Source: Azolla caroliniana
Lineage: Eukaryota; Polypodiophyta
NCBI GenBank assembly: GCA_043228905.1
Contig: JBHGNT010000016.1
Location: forward strand, 1,798,001-1,862,000
Reading direction: 5' to 3'
Length of the DNA: 64,000 bases
Under the pieces are notes generated by a model. It worked only from the letters and a program-made list of their open reading frames with translations, searched no databases and was not told the origin of the DNA. The position numbers and the translations under genes were made by a program. Below are positions 20,417-33,087 of the stretch, piece after piece. Within the stretch, counting starts at the first letter, position 1. Each line of letters starts with the position of its first letter.

Positions 20417-22988
20417 ATGGATTGGTTTTTAGGCTGCTTCTCATGTAAAAGTATGAACAACTCGACTAAACAGGTTAAGGCAAAAATAAATCTCACCTTT
20501 TTCCATTTTTTTTTATACTATTCTCTTACAATTTCCTTAATTTTAATACTCTCGTGCATCTTGTATGATGCAAAATAAAGTTGTAAACCACATTTTGAAT
20601 GTTTGATGATTTTTTTATTATGTCAGGAGCAGAAGGCTTCTAATTGTATAGCTGTGCATTCTTCTTCTTCACAAGGTAGACGTTATATAAATAATTAAGT
20701 TCATTCTCTGAGCGCTTTGCTATTGATCATGACTGTTGCCATGAATTTATTAGGGGGTCAAGCAGATGCTTTGAGACACAAACTTCCATTGCAGAGATTC
20801 TTTCCTGAATCAGGAAACGTAATTAAAGAAACTTCTGCAGGTCAATCATTGCAAGGGAGAAAATGGGAAGAAGCTCTATATGACCTCAACAAAAATATTG
20901 GAAGAGAGAACGGCAATGACAGAGTAACAACATTTAATTATTTAACGTCGATTGTGTCCACCTATTTCTAGGATCTCAATCAGGTTATGGATTTGATGTA
21001 TTTTGATATTATTACAGGCTCTAAGTTTTCATGACTTTGAGAAACCACATACGCTTAGAATATTGTTTAATGATCTCCATAATGCGTCCGAGACAAATGT
21101 TGTCGAGAGCCAGGATTCAGAGTTTATGCACAATTTTCTCAGAAGGTTTGATATTGATGGGGGTTCTCTGGTTGATTCTTGTATGAGAGATAATGTCAAC
21201 AATGGGTAAGTAAACATATAATTTAAGGATTTTATTTCTCCTGATATAGCGATAATGACTGTAATGTTTATGGATTGCGTTTAAAAAACAGGCCACAAGT
21301 TGATCTTATCAAATTTTTACAAGACCAGTCGAATTTGAAATATGGTGGACCTCCAGCCTTTATCTCTCTGGGAGATAGACCTTCCTCAAAAAAGGTTCTA
21401 AATAAAGAAACAGATACACAAAAGACTTTTGTTACGATTTCCAGCATATCTAAATCCTCAGGATTGCAATCTTCGTTAAATGTTATTGATGATATTCCCT
21501 TAACCCAGCAAGATGATGTTTCTTTAAGTGGAATCACTTCTAATTCAAATGAAGATATTGAACCTGACACAGAGTCAACCAAATCATACAGAGATGTATC
21601 TTCTTTTAATGGAGAAAAAACAAAATGTGTATCAGCCAAAAATGATGTCTTTGAAGATGGGGCATTGGCTACACTCAAACATGAAAAAGCAATCTGCAAA
21701 AAATTGTTTTCTTCACAATTAGGTGCCAATCTTGATTTTTTGTCAGATGTTACACATGCACAACCTCCATTAGAGCAAATGTTCAACTCGCCATCAAAGA
21801 GTACTGAATGCAAAGAACACTTGACTCCCTCAAGAAGAAATTTGGATTCATCAGAATTCAGCACACCAAATACTCTTTCCGAATCACTATCACCACCAAC
21901 TTCAGTGCATTCAGAACATTCTGAATCATCATGTTTCACAGAAACCATGTCTAATGAGCAAGTGTGTTCCACGTCATCAGCCTCCTCTTCACAAGTAGAA
22001 ACACCAAAATCAATTCAAAGCTCAATATCCATTGAAGATAGACCCATATTAGGAACTGTTGCAGCCCATTGGAACAACACATCATCATCAGCACAAAAGT
22101 GGTGGGATGGGAAAGGAATTCCAAACTCCACTAATAAATACAAAGAGGTAGCAATATATGTGAGAATGCTATTTGCCAGAATACTGCTAATTTGTTGGTT
22201 ATCTTAATATGTCAGAACTGTTTCTGGCTCCTGAAAATTATTGCAATCCCCTGCGATGTTTCAAAACTTGCTATTACAGCCTATATAGGTGTAGCATGGC
22301 GTAGTTTTTGATAACATAAGCATATTCTTGTAAATCTTCAAGAAGTCAGCATATATTAGGGGTTTTTTTCCCGTTACATTGTGCTTTGGATTCTAATATT
22401 TGAGGTCTTTTTTTGCAGGATCAAAAGGTCAGTTGGCATGCTACTCCATTCGAGGTCAGGCTTGAAAGAGCATTGTCCAAGCAAAAGAGAACCTTCCAAA
22501 AGTGAGTTGCAGTTTATGCTTGCTTAAATTAACGCTTCAGGTTATTTGGACTTAACATTCTGAAATGACCCGAGTTGTTAATTCCCCATAAAAGCACCTA
22601 AATGTCTTATCTCTCTTGTTCAACCCTAGGTTTTGAAAATAGGATGACTTGAAATTTTAATTACTTGAATAACGTAGCAAAAACTAAATACAATCCGTGA
22701 GAAGGCATTAACTTGGAGCATCTAGGGGAGTAATGGAATCTTAGGGCCATTGGGCTAATTAAGTAAATCATTAGTGTATTTGGTAAGATTTACAGAAACA
22801 AGAGTAGCATTTTTTGGGGGGTTATCAGTGTGTTTACCCTTCTTCCTTTCTTTACCAGTACCACTAACTTGGGATACGATGTCATACATGTACTCACATT
22901 GATTTCATTTTTTGTATCAATTAGGAAGCTTTTCGATGGACCAGTGGTTACCAATAGGCAGTCATGCCCATTTGGATCCTCAACTTAA
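20417..22988 (+). CDS. JASON: JASON-type meiosis protein
   Basis: Seven coding exons: 20417-20473, 20627-20675, 20754-20923, 21018-21205, 21292-22147, 22419-22501 and 22925-22988. Together they make 488 codons plus a stop with matching phases. The N-terminus MDWFLGCFSCKS has the short Cys/Phe start expected of the family. The family hallmark is at the end of the long exon and the next one: LGTVAAHWN, KWWDGKGIPNS, then DQKVSWHATPFEVRLERAL. In Arabidopsis, JASON controls spindle orientation in male meiosis II, and loss gives unreduced pollen; this is family knowledge. The middle is Ser-rich and probably disordered. The last exon is the least certain: without that splice, TGA at 22503 ends the protein after RTFQK. 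The ATG at 20417 is the first in its frame after a TAA at 20213. Confidence 0.85.
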
Positions 22989-25018
22989 AGATTGGGGAGC
23001 AAAAATTTTGAAGCTTGATTTGAGCTTTCAATGTGAAAGAAAGTGTATATAATTAGATGATGGTTAGGCTAGCATTGACATGAAGTATTATCCGTGAGAC
23101 TCGCTTATTTTCCCTAAATGAAGGCAGTGATGTATTTCATCAAAAGATACCTACGAGCTTAAGTCAGTCTCTCGCTGTCTTCATCTGCCACTCATCTCTA
23201 GTTTAAGTGTTTTGTGCTCAACATATATAACCTATCTAGACTTGCATTTTTGTAGAGTTTTCTCACGCTCATCGCCGAATCATAATCCAATGGACCTACT
23301 ATTCTGATGATTAATTATTAACTAGAAAGATCAGTTTCATTTGACAAACCTTGATCAAAATGCCAAAGCCTCTTTGGCTCGTTTGCAATGTGATATGTTG
23401 TTATGCCAACAGCATTTTTATTTGTTTCATCAAGGAAAGGGGGAATGGATAGAACAGGTGTCAAGTTCTTACCACATCATTCAGATTAGAAACTGTTAAT
23501 GATTGGAACTTTCTTGTTGTGGTCGAGAAAGCCCCTATCATTAAATGTTTTGAGCTGTCAATGTCAGGTGATGCACTTCTTGTTGTGGTAATGTACGTGC
23601 AGTAATTTCCAACAATATCATCCTGTATAGATTGATTCAAATTAAAGGCTCTCTAGATAGCACTGTTTTGGATGGGAGGCTTGACATACCGTACTTTGTT
23701 CAAAACACTGTTGGTCCATGAATTCTGAAATAACATCATCTCATCTCTTGCCTATTCATTTTCTACTATTTATAAATCCTAGGTTGGGATACACGAATTT
23801 AATAAGACACACAGTATGAGATACCTCAAACACAGGGTAGGATACACACATTTACATCCCAAATTTCATGAAAGTGCTCATGGGTAGAAGAAATGCTCCA
23901 AAGTAACTATGGCTTAGGTAGCACTACGTTTCAATGGCTTTGTTGTCTTCCTTTTAATGAGAAGCAATTTCGTAATCTCAGCAGTTATGTTCAAGGGATT
24001 TATTTCTAGGGCATTTTGTAAGGGTTAGGTGTTGTGAGGTAAATTTTGTTGTTAAATAATAAGCTACAATTGTTTTCTTTACCCTTTGTAAAATGGTAGT
24101 AAGTATTTGGAAAAGGACGCCATCTGTGCAAAGGTTACTATTACGTCTGTATGAGGTCAATGTATTATGTATCATTGTGAAAAGTTTTGGAGCAAATTGT
24201 CGGGTTGCATGATCTCCATCTCAACAAAAGCATGACTATTTAAAAGTAAATGCAAAATTAAAGAACCTCGTCCACAACTTCACCATCATGTTTTTTATAT
24301 TAAGAACTTTCCTCGTTCTAATAAAAAGTAAGCTTGCAAATCAAGAACAAAATTTGCTAGATGAAACAAATTGATGGCTACATTGTTTTTCCTTAAATTA
24401 TATATAAAGGTTGTGCAAGTCTTTGATACGACGTGTGAAGTTGATGATGCTTCCTTATTGTGCTTTAGCACGTTCTTCTCGAAGCTTAAGAAAGTTTTGT
24501 CAATTTTGCTTGATTCTTGTAAAATATGACCAATACAAGGGATTGGTTAGTTCTATTTGCGGATAGTTATAGGAATAGACCATGCACGCTTTTTCTAGAA
24601 ACATAGACATTTATTCAAAACATACTTTCATGTTTTCCCCTACATCATATTTGCAAGTGATTCCTTAGAAACAAACCTTGAGCGCCAATGTAAAAATGAC
24701 CAAAATATGTATTATCCTAAACTTTTAAAAAAATTGACCAAATCATCTCTCTTTGTCCACATTTGATCCGCTTTCTATGCATTGTCAAGCCGGTGACTCA
24801 ACTAGCCAACGTGACCCCACACAAACTATCGGGATAAATGTTAGAACCCTAGTTTCGTGTGATGGACATATGCAACCTCTGAGGGCGAAAATAAAAAACC
24901 TATATCCATCTTTCATACTCACGACGGATGGGCTATTCTAGTCCTTGTGTCCAAAACGTGTAGATGTTCTAGAAGGGTATTCCGGTAATTATGAAAATTG
25001 GGGGAGGAGGGGTACTTG
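22989..25018. other. Intergenic DNA
   Basis: AT-rich sequence with no ORF of recognisable family. The first few hundred bases probably include the 3' untranslated region of the JASON gene. No repeat structure stood out. Confidence 0.5.
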
Positions 25019-25026
25019 TATAAATA
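25019..25026 (+). promoter_or_regulatory. Putative TATA box of ENTH/VHS gene
   Basis: TATAAATA lies 115 bp before the start codon at 25141, followed by a CT-rich leader (TTCTTCTTCTTC). This is a plausible core promoter with a leader of about 80-90 nt. Confidence 0.5.
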
Positions 25027-25140
25027 CACAAAACCGAAGCAATTCAGTGTTCAGTGAAGCCACCTTTCGCCTTCTTGGAATCTTCTCCGTTCACTCTCAC
25101 CTTTCTTCTTCTTCTTCTTCTTCCTGCTCCTCCGCCCGTT

Positions 25141-25420
25141 ATGGCTATGGAGGCTGGCTGGAGAGCTCTCCAGTTCACCACCAAAGCCATTGATGCTTAC
25201 ATCAAGACTCTTCTAGTCGACAAAGTCACTATTGACGACGAGAAACCTGCCCCGGTTTACCTTCTCGACGAGCTCTCGGAGATTCTTAGATCTTCTTCGA
25301 TCGATCTCATCCAAGAAATCGTAGAGTATACGTTTCGCCGTCTTCGTCACAGAAGTCCTATTGTCAAGAGCAAGGTTATTTGTTATTTGTTTATATCCTT
25401 TCTTTGAATTCGAAGCTTCC

Positions 25421-25458
<38 letters not shown>

Positions 25459-28400
25459 ATACATATAGATATACTAGGTAATATATACTAGATGTACATG
25501 CATAAATATGTTTCTGATTGTTGCAAGTACTAGGTAATATTGTTGTAGCATGGATTTATCTTTGTATGTGATTCCTCTGTTTAAGAACAAGTTTTGTTTG
25601 TTCGCATGCTTTTATTAGGTCTAAGTTTCCATAAATAAATAAATAAATAAATAAATATACTAATGTTTTTTGGGAACAGAAGGTATAGTAATGGCATAAA
25701 AGTTTATTTGGAAATGTAACTCCCCTTGTAAATCTCAAGGTTTTACCTTTTCAGATTATTTTGTCGGACAATCTAAAGTCTATATATATCTGTATGTGTA
25801 TGTATATGTATATGTTTTTAGTTGTATGCATTTGGTATGTGTCTATATTTGTGTCTGTACGTGTACATGCACTTGTGGGTGTTTTTGAGAATATGCATGT
25901 ATGTATATGTATTATATATCTATTATATATGGTTGGTAGAAATAGGAGATAAACACAAACTTGCCATGGATTTATTTTATGAACAAATCTAAGTCCTGTA
26001 TTGAACCACAAAGTTGGTTTGTTCAGATATTCTTTTTGAAGGTATTTCTGATTGTTGAAAAAGATATATATAGTTGTAGATGCGATCAGGAGTGACAAAA
26101 TGGTAGTGTTTTTGAGATGAAATACTAATCTTTAGGTATTTGAGGTAAAATTCTAGTATTTCTGTGGTTATAGATGTTATCTAGCACTAAATGTACTGAA
26201 TTATTGTTGGACATAGGAGATGGCATGTAATCTAGAAGTAAATATACTTAAATTATTGTTTTGAACACTTCAGTCAATTATCCCTTTCATAACAGAATCC
26301 ATAAACCAGACGTTTATCATAATTTCCAATTTTCGAAAATAGGAATTAGAGGATGTGAGACGGGATCAAGTAGCAAATGAGATGAATTCTAAAGGTTCAA
26401 ACATATAATTGATTTTATGCCAAAATCGATTAAGCCAAATTTTCTCTAGTCAAGCACATGGCTCATGTCCTCTTTGTCCTTGCTCATGGCTGTATTTTTC
26501 TGAATAACAGGTTCTTCGATTCATCAAGTACACTGTGGCTAGAGCTGGGCCACAGTATAAGAAAGAACTGCAACAGCATGGATATTTAATCGAAGAGCTT
26601 TTTACTTTCCGAGGAACCGTCGATCCTATTAAAGGCAATAGTATAAACCTGGCTGTGCAGGATGTTGCGCGTGAAGCTTTTAATACCATTTTCTCTGCTG
26701 ATACTAGTCATTCCACCTGTGAAAGTACAAGGGGACGGATTGAAGGTTTTGGCAGTGGTAGTTTTTCTTGCTCCAGTATTGGTTCTGAAAGTTCTTTCTC
26801 AAGAAAAGACAACATTGATACCACCTATGGTAGAGAAGAAAATTCTAGATTTGTAATCCACAAGCAGGATAGCCAATGTAGAAATGAAAACATGAATCAC
26901 AAGTTTTCAAATGAACATTGCAATCATAAGATTTTTCTTGAACAAAATATGAATGTTATTCCTCTCGATGATAAAGTTGTGACCAATGCTAAATCTCATG
27001 TGGGCCATGCACAACCTACATATGAGCACTTACGGTCTTTTATGTCAAATGCACAGCTGGCCGGAGGTTTGAAGTTTAAACTACAGTCTCCGTCTTGGCA
27101 GGTATGGGTTTAGAACAACAGTAAGCCAATATCTCAACTACAAAATATTAAGCTATTCAGTAGTAAATCCTTAATTTATTTGTAAATTTGGAAAATCTTT
27201 CAAATATCAGTGGTAAATAATTTCCGACAATTTAAATTTGCCTCTCCACCTTGCTTTGCTGCAATCATTTCATTCTATGCTGACCTTTGTCCAGGAACGA
27301 CTGAATGCAGCATGTTTATTGGAAGCTATCTTGTATCAAAATGATGACAGCCTTGTAAAGACTTTACAGGCAGAAGAAATGTCTATTCAATGTTCTCTCA
27401 AGGAATGCCTTCTTTCTCCTCAAGCAGTATTAAGGGAAAAGGCAAAACAGGTAAATTTGTTTCCATGTAAAAACGTTATAGGGGAAATCTCCAAAATACC
27501 CAAAGTTTTTCTTTATTTCAATGTCCCTGGTCAACCCATGAAAGATATAAAAAGGGGACAAATTGATCATATATTTGCTCAAATAGCACATGCGACTGAG
27601 AAAAAGGTACAGTGATCATATTGACCAAGATTATTTGGGAAAATAAGGAAATACTTTGTGCCTTATTTTGGAGTGTACCTAAATTACTTGTTGAAAGACT
27701 CAAAAATGTTACAAGCTGATATAGCATGCAGGTTATTGATCTTCTTTCAGTTCTGAAAAACAAAGAGAAGTCTGTAGAATCGTCAAGTCCTTTCTTCACA
27801 ATAGATGTTATCCGGGAAGTAGACACAAATAGTTCTGCCTTGTCACCCTCAAGTGTACATGTCCATAGTTGGAAGGATGCCATTGAATTGCCTCCTCAAA
27901 TTGAGGATGGATTGAAGCTTCAGATCATTGAAAAAGACACAGTTGCAGATGATCCTTTTCATGGAATGCATGCCCGTGATTCATATGAATCATTAGTAGT
28001 GGACACTGATCTTTTAGGTGGTTTCACAGAATGTCACCATATCGAAGAAACTCACACAAATTTGGATTTTAAATCTACTACTCATGGGTTGAATAATATG
28101 GAAGCAGAAACTAAAAGAATGCAGTCTAACCTGTCAGATTTTACAATGCAATATTCTGTCAGCACGCAAATGATATTTGAGGCAAATTCCCCATTATATT
28201 GCAAACTAAAGGATGATGGAAACAATTCCTGCACAGATACTTATGGATCTTTACAGACTAATCTGTGTCCAGGTGGCGTAGAGGGTTTTTATGTTGATAC
28301 TGATGTTATAGCCTATAAGAAAAAAAATGCAGGTGGTTCTAGACCAATGCTTGATGTTCATCGCCAAGGGTTTGGTTGTACTTCTATTGGTGCGGGACTT

Positions 28401-28652
28401 ATGAATCATGAAGGCAATTTTGATTTCATTTCGGTATGTCTAGTATCTATTTTTTTCTCCTTCTCATTAAATACTTGGTGTTATCATAATTACATAGAAT
28501 GTCCATCTACTTACATGAAAAATACTCAATTGGATTAGGAAGCAAAAAATGAAAATATACATGAAATGTTGAAGACTGAACTTCCTCCAAAATTTGAATC
28601 CTCTTCTCCATGTCTCATTTTTTCTGAAACCGAGTCAGGGATTGCCTCATGA
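25141..28652 (+). CDS. ENTH/VHS-domain trafficking adaptor, tepsin/MTV1-like
   Basis: Five exons: 25141-25374, 26511-27101, 27295-27450, 27732-28433 and 28539-28652. They give 598 residues with phase 0 at every junction. Residues about 10-140 form an ENTH-type helical domain: YLLDELSEILRS, RRLRHRSPIVKSK, VLRFIKYTVARAGPQYKKEL, GTVDPIKGNSINLAVQDVAREA. A second helical, VHS-like region follows at about 255-340: LKFKLQSPSWQERLNAACLLEAIL and SPQAVLREKAKQVIDLLSVL. This two-domain layout is that of tepsin and of Arabidopsis MTV1, which act in clathrin/AP-4-linked sorting at the trans-Golgi; the role here is inferred from that. The long C-terminal tail is polar and probably disordered. The stop at 28650-28652 is accepted, although a further exon cannot be excluded. 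The first AUG in frame after a CT-rich leader is used. Confidence 0.85.
25437..25460. repeat. GT microsatellite in intron 1
   Basis: An alternating TG/GT run follows an AT run (ATATATATATGTGTGTG...). A TAAA-type tetranucleotide run (AATA)n lies further on at about 25634-25657 in the same intron. Confidence 0.85.
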
Positions 28653-28716
28653 CCTGTTTGATTTATCAGATAGTTTTTGCTTCTACAGAAGATATTTAAT
28701 TGGAGATACAACTTGT

Positions 28717-28905
28717 GCATATTTTGCTCCAATGGCATATGGCACAACAATAATTTGGCTTATAGATGTTTTTTAGGTTGTGAAAATACTACCATCTCGA
28801 TATCAAGTTGGTTGCATATTTTGCTTCAATGGCATATGCCACAACAATAATTTGGCTTATAGATGTTTTTTAGGCTGTGAAAATACTACCATATCAATAT
28901 CAAGT
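28717..28905. repeat. 97-bp tandem duplication
   Basis: Copies begin GCATATTTTGCT at 28717 and 28814 and share AATAATTTGGCTTATAGATG. They lie just past the stop codon of the ENTH/VHS gene, probably in its 3' untranslated or flanking region. Confidence 0.88.
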
Positions 28906-30737
28906 ACCAACTAACTTGTGAAGTGCATGATGTCATGAAAAACTAGTGAAAGGAAGGACGATGTCCGTTTTTTAATTATTAATCAATAAATAATGTCTGG
29001 TTTTCAATATTTTGAAGGTAATAATGTGTGGATGAATATTCATAATTATTTTCTGCTCATAATGATTTAATTATTATACAAATCTGGTAAAAGATTACAT
29101 TTATCATCTGTTTGTATGATTTTCACACAAATCTTATGGACAAAAGGGGCCAAGTTTGTTTACTTAGTTTGTGGTGACAACCAATTGCAACATGGTTTAT
29201 TTTAATATTGCAACATTGTTTCAACATGGTTTAACTTGTGCAATTCCGTGTTGTGATTCCTTTTTATGTCCTTGTGCAGGAATATCTACATACAAATTTG
29301 GGTTTTAAGACAGTGAAAGAAAAGTCTTAACTTAATGACTAGATTCTGGAATAGCTACATATATCAAATGACCTGCCCAAGCTAGAGAACTCACTCCGAA
29401 AAGTCTGGCTATCTCTCGAACACAAGCTGGTGAATTTTGGGCCAGACGTGAGGACGTAGCACCTGATAATAGTCTGATTGATATCTTTGTTTAACCGAAA
29501 TCTTCATCCTAGAACAGAAATAAATGCGGGAATTACAATATATGCTAGACCTATGGGACCTAATAAACATATATGGCACGTGACTCCTTAGAAGGGAATT
29601 GTTACTCTGGTGAAACTTCGACCTGAAAATAATGCACACATATACTCACCCTTCTTGGTGGCGATTTGAGTAACATGTGCAACATGTCACCATATTTCTT
29701 GAGATTTGCATTATATGTTTATTCTGCTGAGGAGTGAGTGATATTTATCCTCCACTAGGTTTTCATTTCATACCTAAATGTGCTATCGAGTTTGAGGAAG
29801 CGTAAAAGTAGCAAGATCGGGTTAGATATGTTTTGCTTCCAACATTGAGAGTTAACATTTGCAATATAAAATTGTAATTTCGGCATTTTTAATATCTTGT
29901 CACCTCATCTGTAGTGCTTTTAGTAATCAAATCCAGTAATCTATCCTTGATTATCACGAGCTTCATATCAATCACCAAGCCATAGCAGAGGATATTGCTC
30001 TTTAGTTCTTTGTAACGTGCGCCATACGTTCCAAGCATGGTGTGATAAATAGTGATTGAGCATATTGATTGGTCAATGTTAGTTTATGGCTGAAATGTAT
30101 AAGTGCTTGTGGTAAAAGAGGGGTTAAAATAGGCCAATTCTGAATGTATTTCCATGGATCCATCACATGCTTTCATCAAGAGTCATGTCAATGTGTGTAC
30201 AAGAAGCCAACTATAATTTGTCATAATATAGTCATCTATTTCATGTGTCAAATATGATGCTTTTACATGATCAACAACTTCCACATCAATTGTAGCATTT
30301 AAATCTCCAACAACCAACAAATTTCCAATCTTCTCATATGTAAGAACGTTGGAGCAAGTGTAAGAAAAAGAATCATCACGATTTAGTTGATACAAACTAT
30401 TGTAGTTGTATACTTATGATGGATGTAACATGTCAAGTAAAGTTTATTTTGCATATTATCTTTTGCTTTCATCATTCTTTTGGCTTGTATGTAGTTTTCC
30501 AAATCCTAGTGATAAATACATGTTATGCCAATTTCTTCTAGTGTGGGGCCATATAAATTTCATGATGTAACCATCCATATTAGGTATATGCTTGGCTTCA
30601 TGTTTGATTAGAAATCGTAACTATACCTTGAGCTACTACATTGCTTGATTCTTAGCCTGCATTCCATAACTATCCTCTACAATTACAAAACATGATTTTT
30701 ATATTGGTCAGTCATAGGTCATCACTTGCTATGCATT

Positions 30738-30887
30738 TTGAGCTCATTTTCTCGTTGCCTAGGCTTGTCCTACTCATTCTTTGTTACCTGGGGTTAGGTA
30801 TTTTGTTACAAGTTGAGCTCATTTTCTCGTTGCCTAGGCTTGTCCTACTCATTCTTTGTTACCAGGGGTTAGGTATTTTGTTACAAG
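30738..30887. repeat. 75-bp tandem duplication
   Basis: Two adjacent nearly identical copies start TTGAGCTCATTTTCTCGTTG at 30738 and 30813; one visible change is TTACCTGG versus TTACCAGG. Confidence 0.9.
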
Positions 30888-31817
30888 AAGTTTGTATCAT
30901 TTAGATACACCTCGCCACTACCCAAAATGATAACTTTTCCCATATAAACTAAGCATGTGCAAATGACAGGTCTACGTTTTTCTCTTTATGTCGTCTTCTG
31001 ACGTTTCCATGAACGGAATATGCATTCTTTGGTTCATCTTCTTGCATTCCCCTTAACACCAACATTTTCTTTCCTTTCTCTATCATAGAGTTTTTGCATC
31101 TAATGTATTCTTTGAAGTGGATTCAACACTAACTTTATTAACATTTGCTTTACATGTCTTCTTCCATTTTGACATGATTGCATTTTCTTTTGCATCAAGG
31201 CTAGATTTCATTTCAACATTTGCTTTGATTATCAATTCTTTCTTACCTTCTAAGATAGTCATTTTGGTCTCTATTTTGAGCACTTGAGTATCTTGGGTTT
31301 AAAACTATATTTCAACTCTTATTTCAAATATTTTATCTCCATCACTTGGAAATCTATTGTATGTTGAAGCATCGTTTCCCTCGCATTCGTATGCACTTCA
31401 TTTTATAATTTTGTCATTGTTTCTCATAACAACATACACAGACGCAATTGTTTCAATAGACAAGGAATGTGAACTTTCCTACACATCATCAACAACCTTG
31501 GATGCCCCTAGATCCATGCCTGACTATATATCTCAAAGTTTTATGAGCAATGTTCAATATATGATCCATTGGTGTTTATATTTTATTTTAGCTTACATAG
31601 AAATCTATCAACACATCATCAACTAGATTAGATGCCCCACAGTCCATGCTTGACCCTATACCTTAAAATTCTATGATCATTGTTTAGTATATGATCCATT
31701 AGTGTCCCAATTTGAGCATTAAAGCATTGAAAATTATTGTCTCAACTTCTAGCTTAAAAATATGCAAAAAACAATCACACTACCATATTCTTGTGATGAA
31801 TTGTTCCTTTAGCAATG

Positions 31818-31820
<3 letters not shown>

Positions 31821-31859
<39 letters not shown>
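31821..31859. repeat. GA microsatellite
   Basis: An uninterrupted GA dinucleotide run of about 39 bp in intergenic DNA. Confidence 0.9.
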
Positions 31860-31864
<5 letters not shown>

Positions 31865-33087
31865 GATTGGAATATGAAAAATGCAACGAATATCAATTTC
31901 AAACAAATTTACCCCCTACCACCACCGTAGGTCCATTTATTGATGAACTAGAATATTAGCTTGCCCTATAGGTGGATGCCATGTTTGCTATTGGGTAGAA
32001 GCAGATTGTGTATTAAAGGATCTATACACCTTTAGAGCAAAACAAACAAGATAAAGGTAAAAGTAATGAGATTGTGGGGTATTTTATATTAAAATCATTG
32101 AGCAAGTGAAGGTAAACCTTATATCTTGGAATATATCTCCCTAAATGACCACCATATATGGCAATGTTCCCTTTAAAAAACACTTGAGAAAACATTATTT
32201 TCCATGGTTGCAATCTCAAGGAGACTAATTGTAGCAAACAGAAAAGAGGCTGAAAGTGGATTTTGCAGCAAAAACATCAAAATTCTGTTGGAACTAGAAA
32301 CTTTGTGCCAAAATACTTCTCAAGGGTAAGAAAAACATGGACAAGGAAAGATTGATTCCAAAATCCCCAAAAGGTCAAACAAATACACCCAGCTGTTCTA
32401 GCAACTAACTTCATGGGCTAACAACATGGCATTGCAATATGTTATGGGCATCAAAGATGAGAATTCAACATTTACTTACTATGAAGGTAGATAACAAAAA
32501 GGAAATACATACTTACACACGCTGCTGCAGGAAACAGAGGGCCAGTCTCAGAATTTTACTTAGGGATTGATGTTGATTGATGTGGATTGAAGGTACACAT
32601 TGGATTGATGTGGAAGTTGGCCAAGCACACAAATTACTTAGGGAGCTTAGGTCTTGTTTGTTTCACAAGAAATCCCAGATCAGGACTGACAACACAACAG
32701 ACTAGAATGCCCATTTTTCAAAGAATCGAGATACTACCATGGGATCTCTTCGAACTGCTCAAAATGCCTATATCAACGACGGCAACCCAAAAAATCCATC
32801 GATCTTTTTACATTGCTTGATGAATTTGATAATACTGAGGCATATGGCCTCCTACCATCAGCTGTTTTGCCTTCAAACCTGACATCTGGTTCGTGATTAA
32901 TAACAAGCTCATGTCAGTGACCTTGTTGCAATGGCAATCAATCAGAATTATTATGGATGTTGTCAGCTTCATGTCAGGGGGCGAGATACAAATTCTACAA
33001 CTAAGGAATAAGACAACATTTAACAATGATATGTGTTCATAAAAGGCAGCAAAAAATTAAGGCCCATAACTTCCTTTAAATTATACT

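Larger units (their letters stand above)
28906..33087. other. Intergenic DNA, mostly featureless
   Basis: AT-rich, with no gene I can name. A plus-strand open segment ending at a TAA near 29494 reads [16 protein letters not shown] with an FWARRED continuation, which looks protein-like but is unidentified. A 75-bp tandem pair lies at 30738-30887 and a GA run at about 31821-31859. The stretch just right of 33000 is probably the 3' untranslated region of PEN-2. Confidence 0.5.

Noticed and set aside
21268-21972. Minus ORF of 234 residues opposite the long JASON exon
   Set aside because: It is fully antisense to a well-supported exon with matching splice sites on the plus strand.
25054-25140. 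Upstream in-frame extension of the ENTH/VHS gene that looks like a signal peptide
   Set aside because: The extension starts at GTG and the hydrophobic stretch is the CT-rich leader; the first ATG is at 25141.
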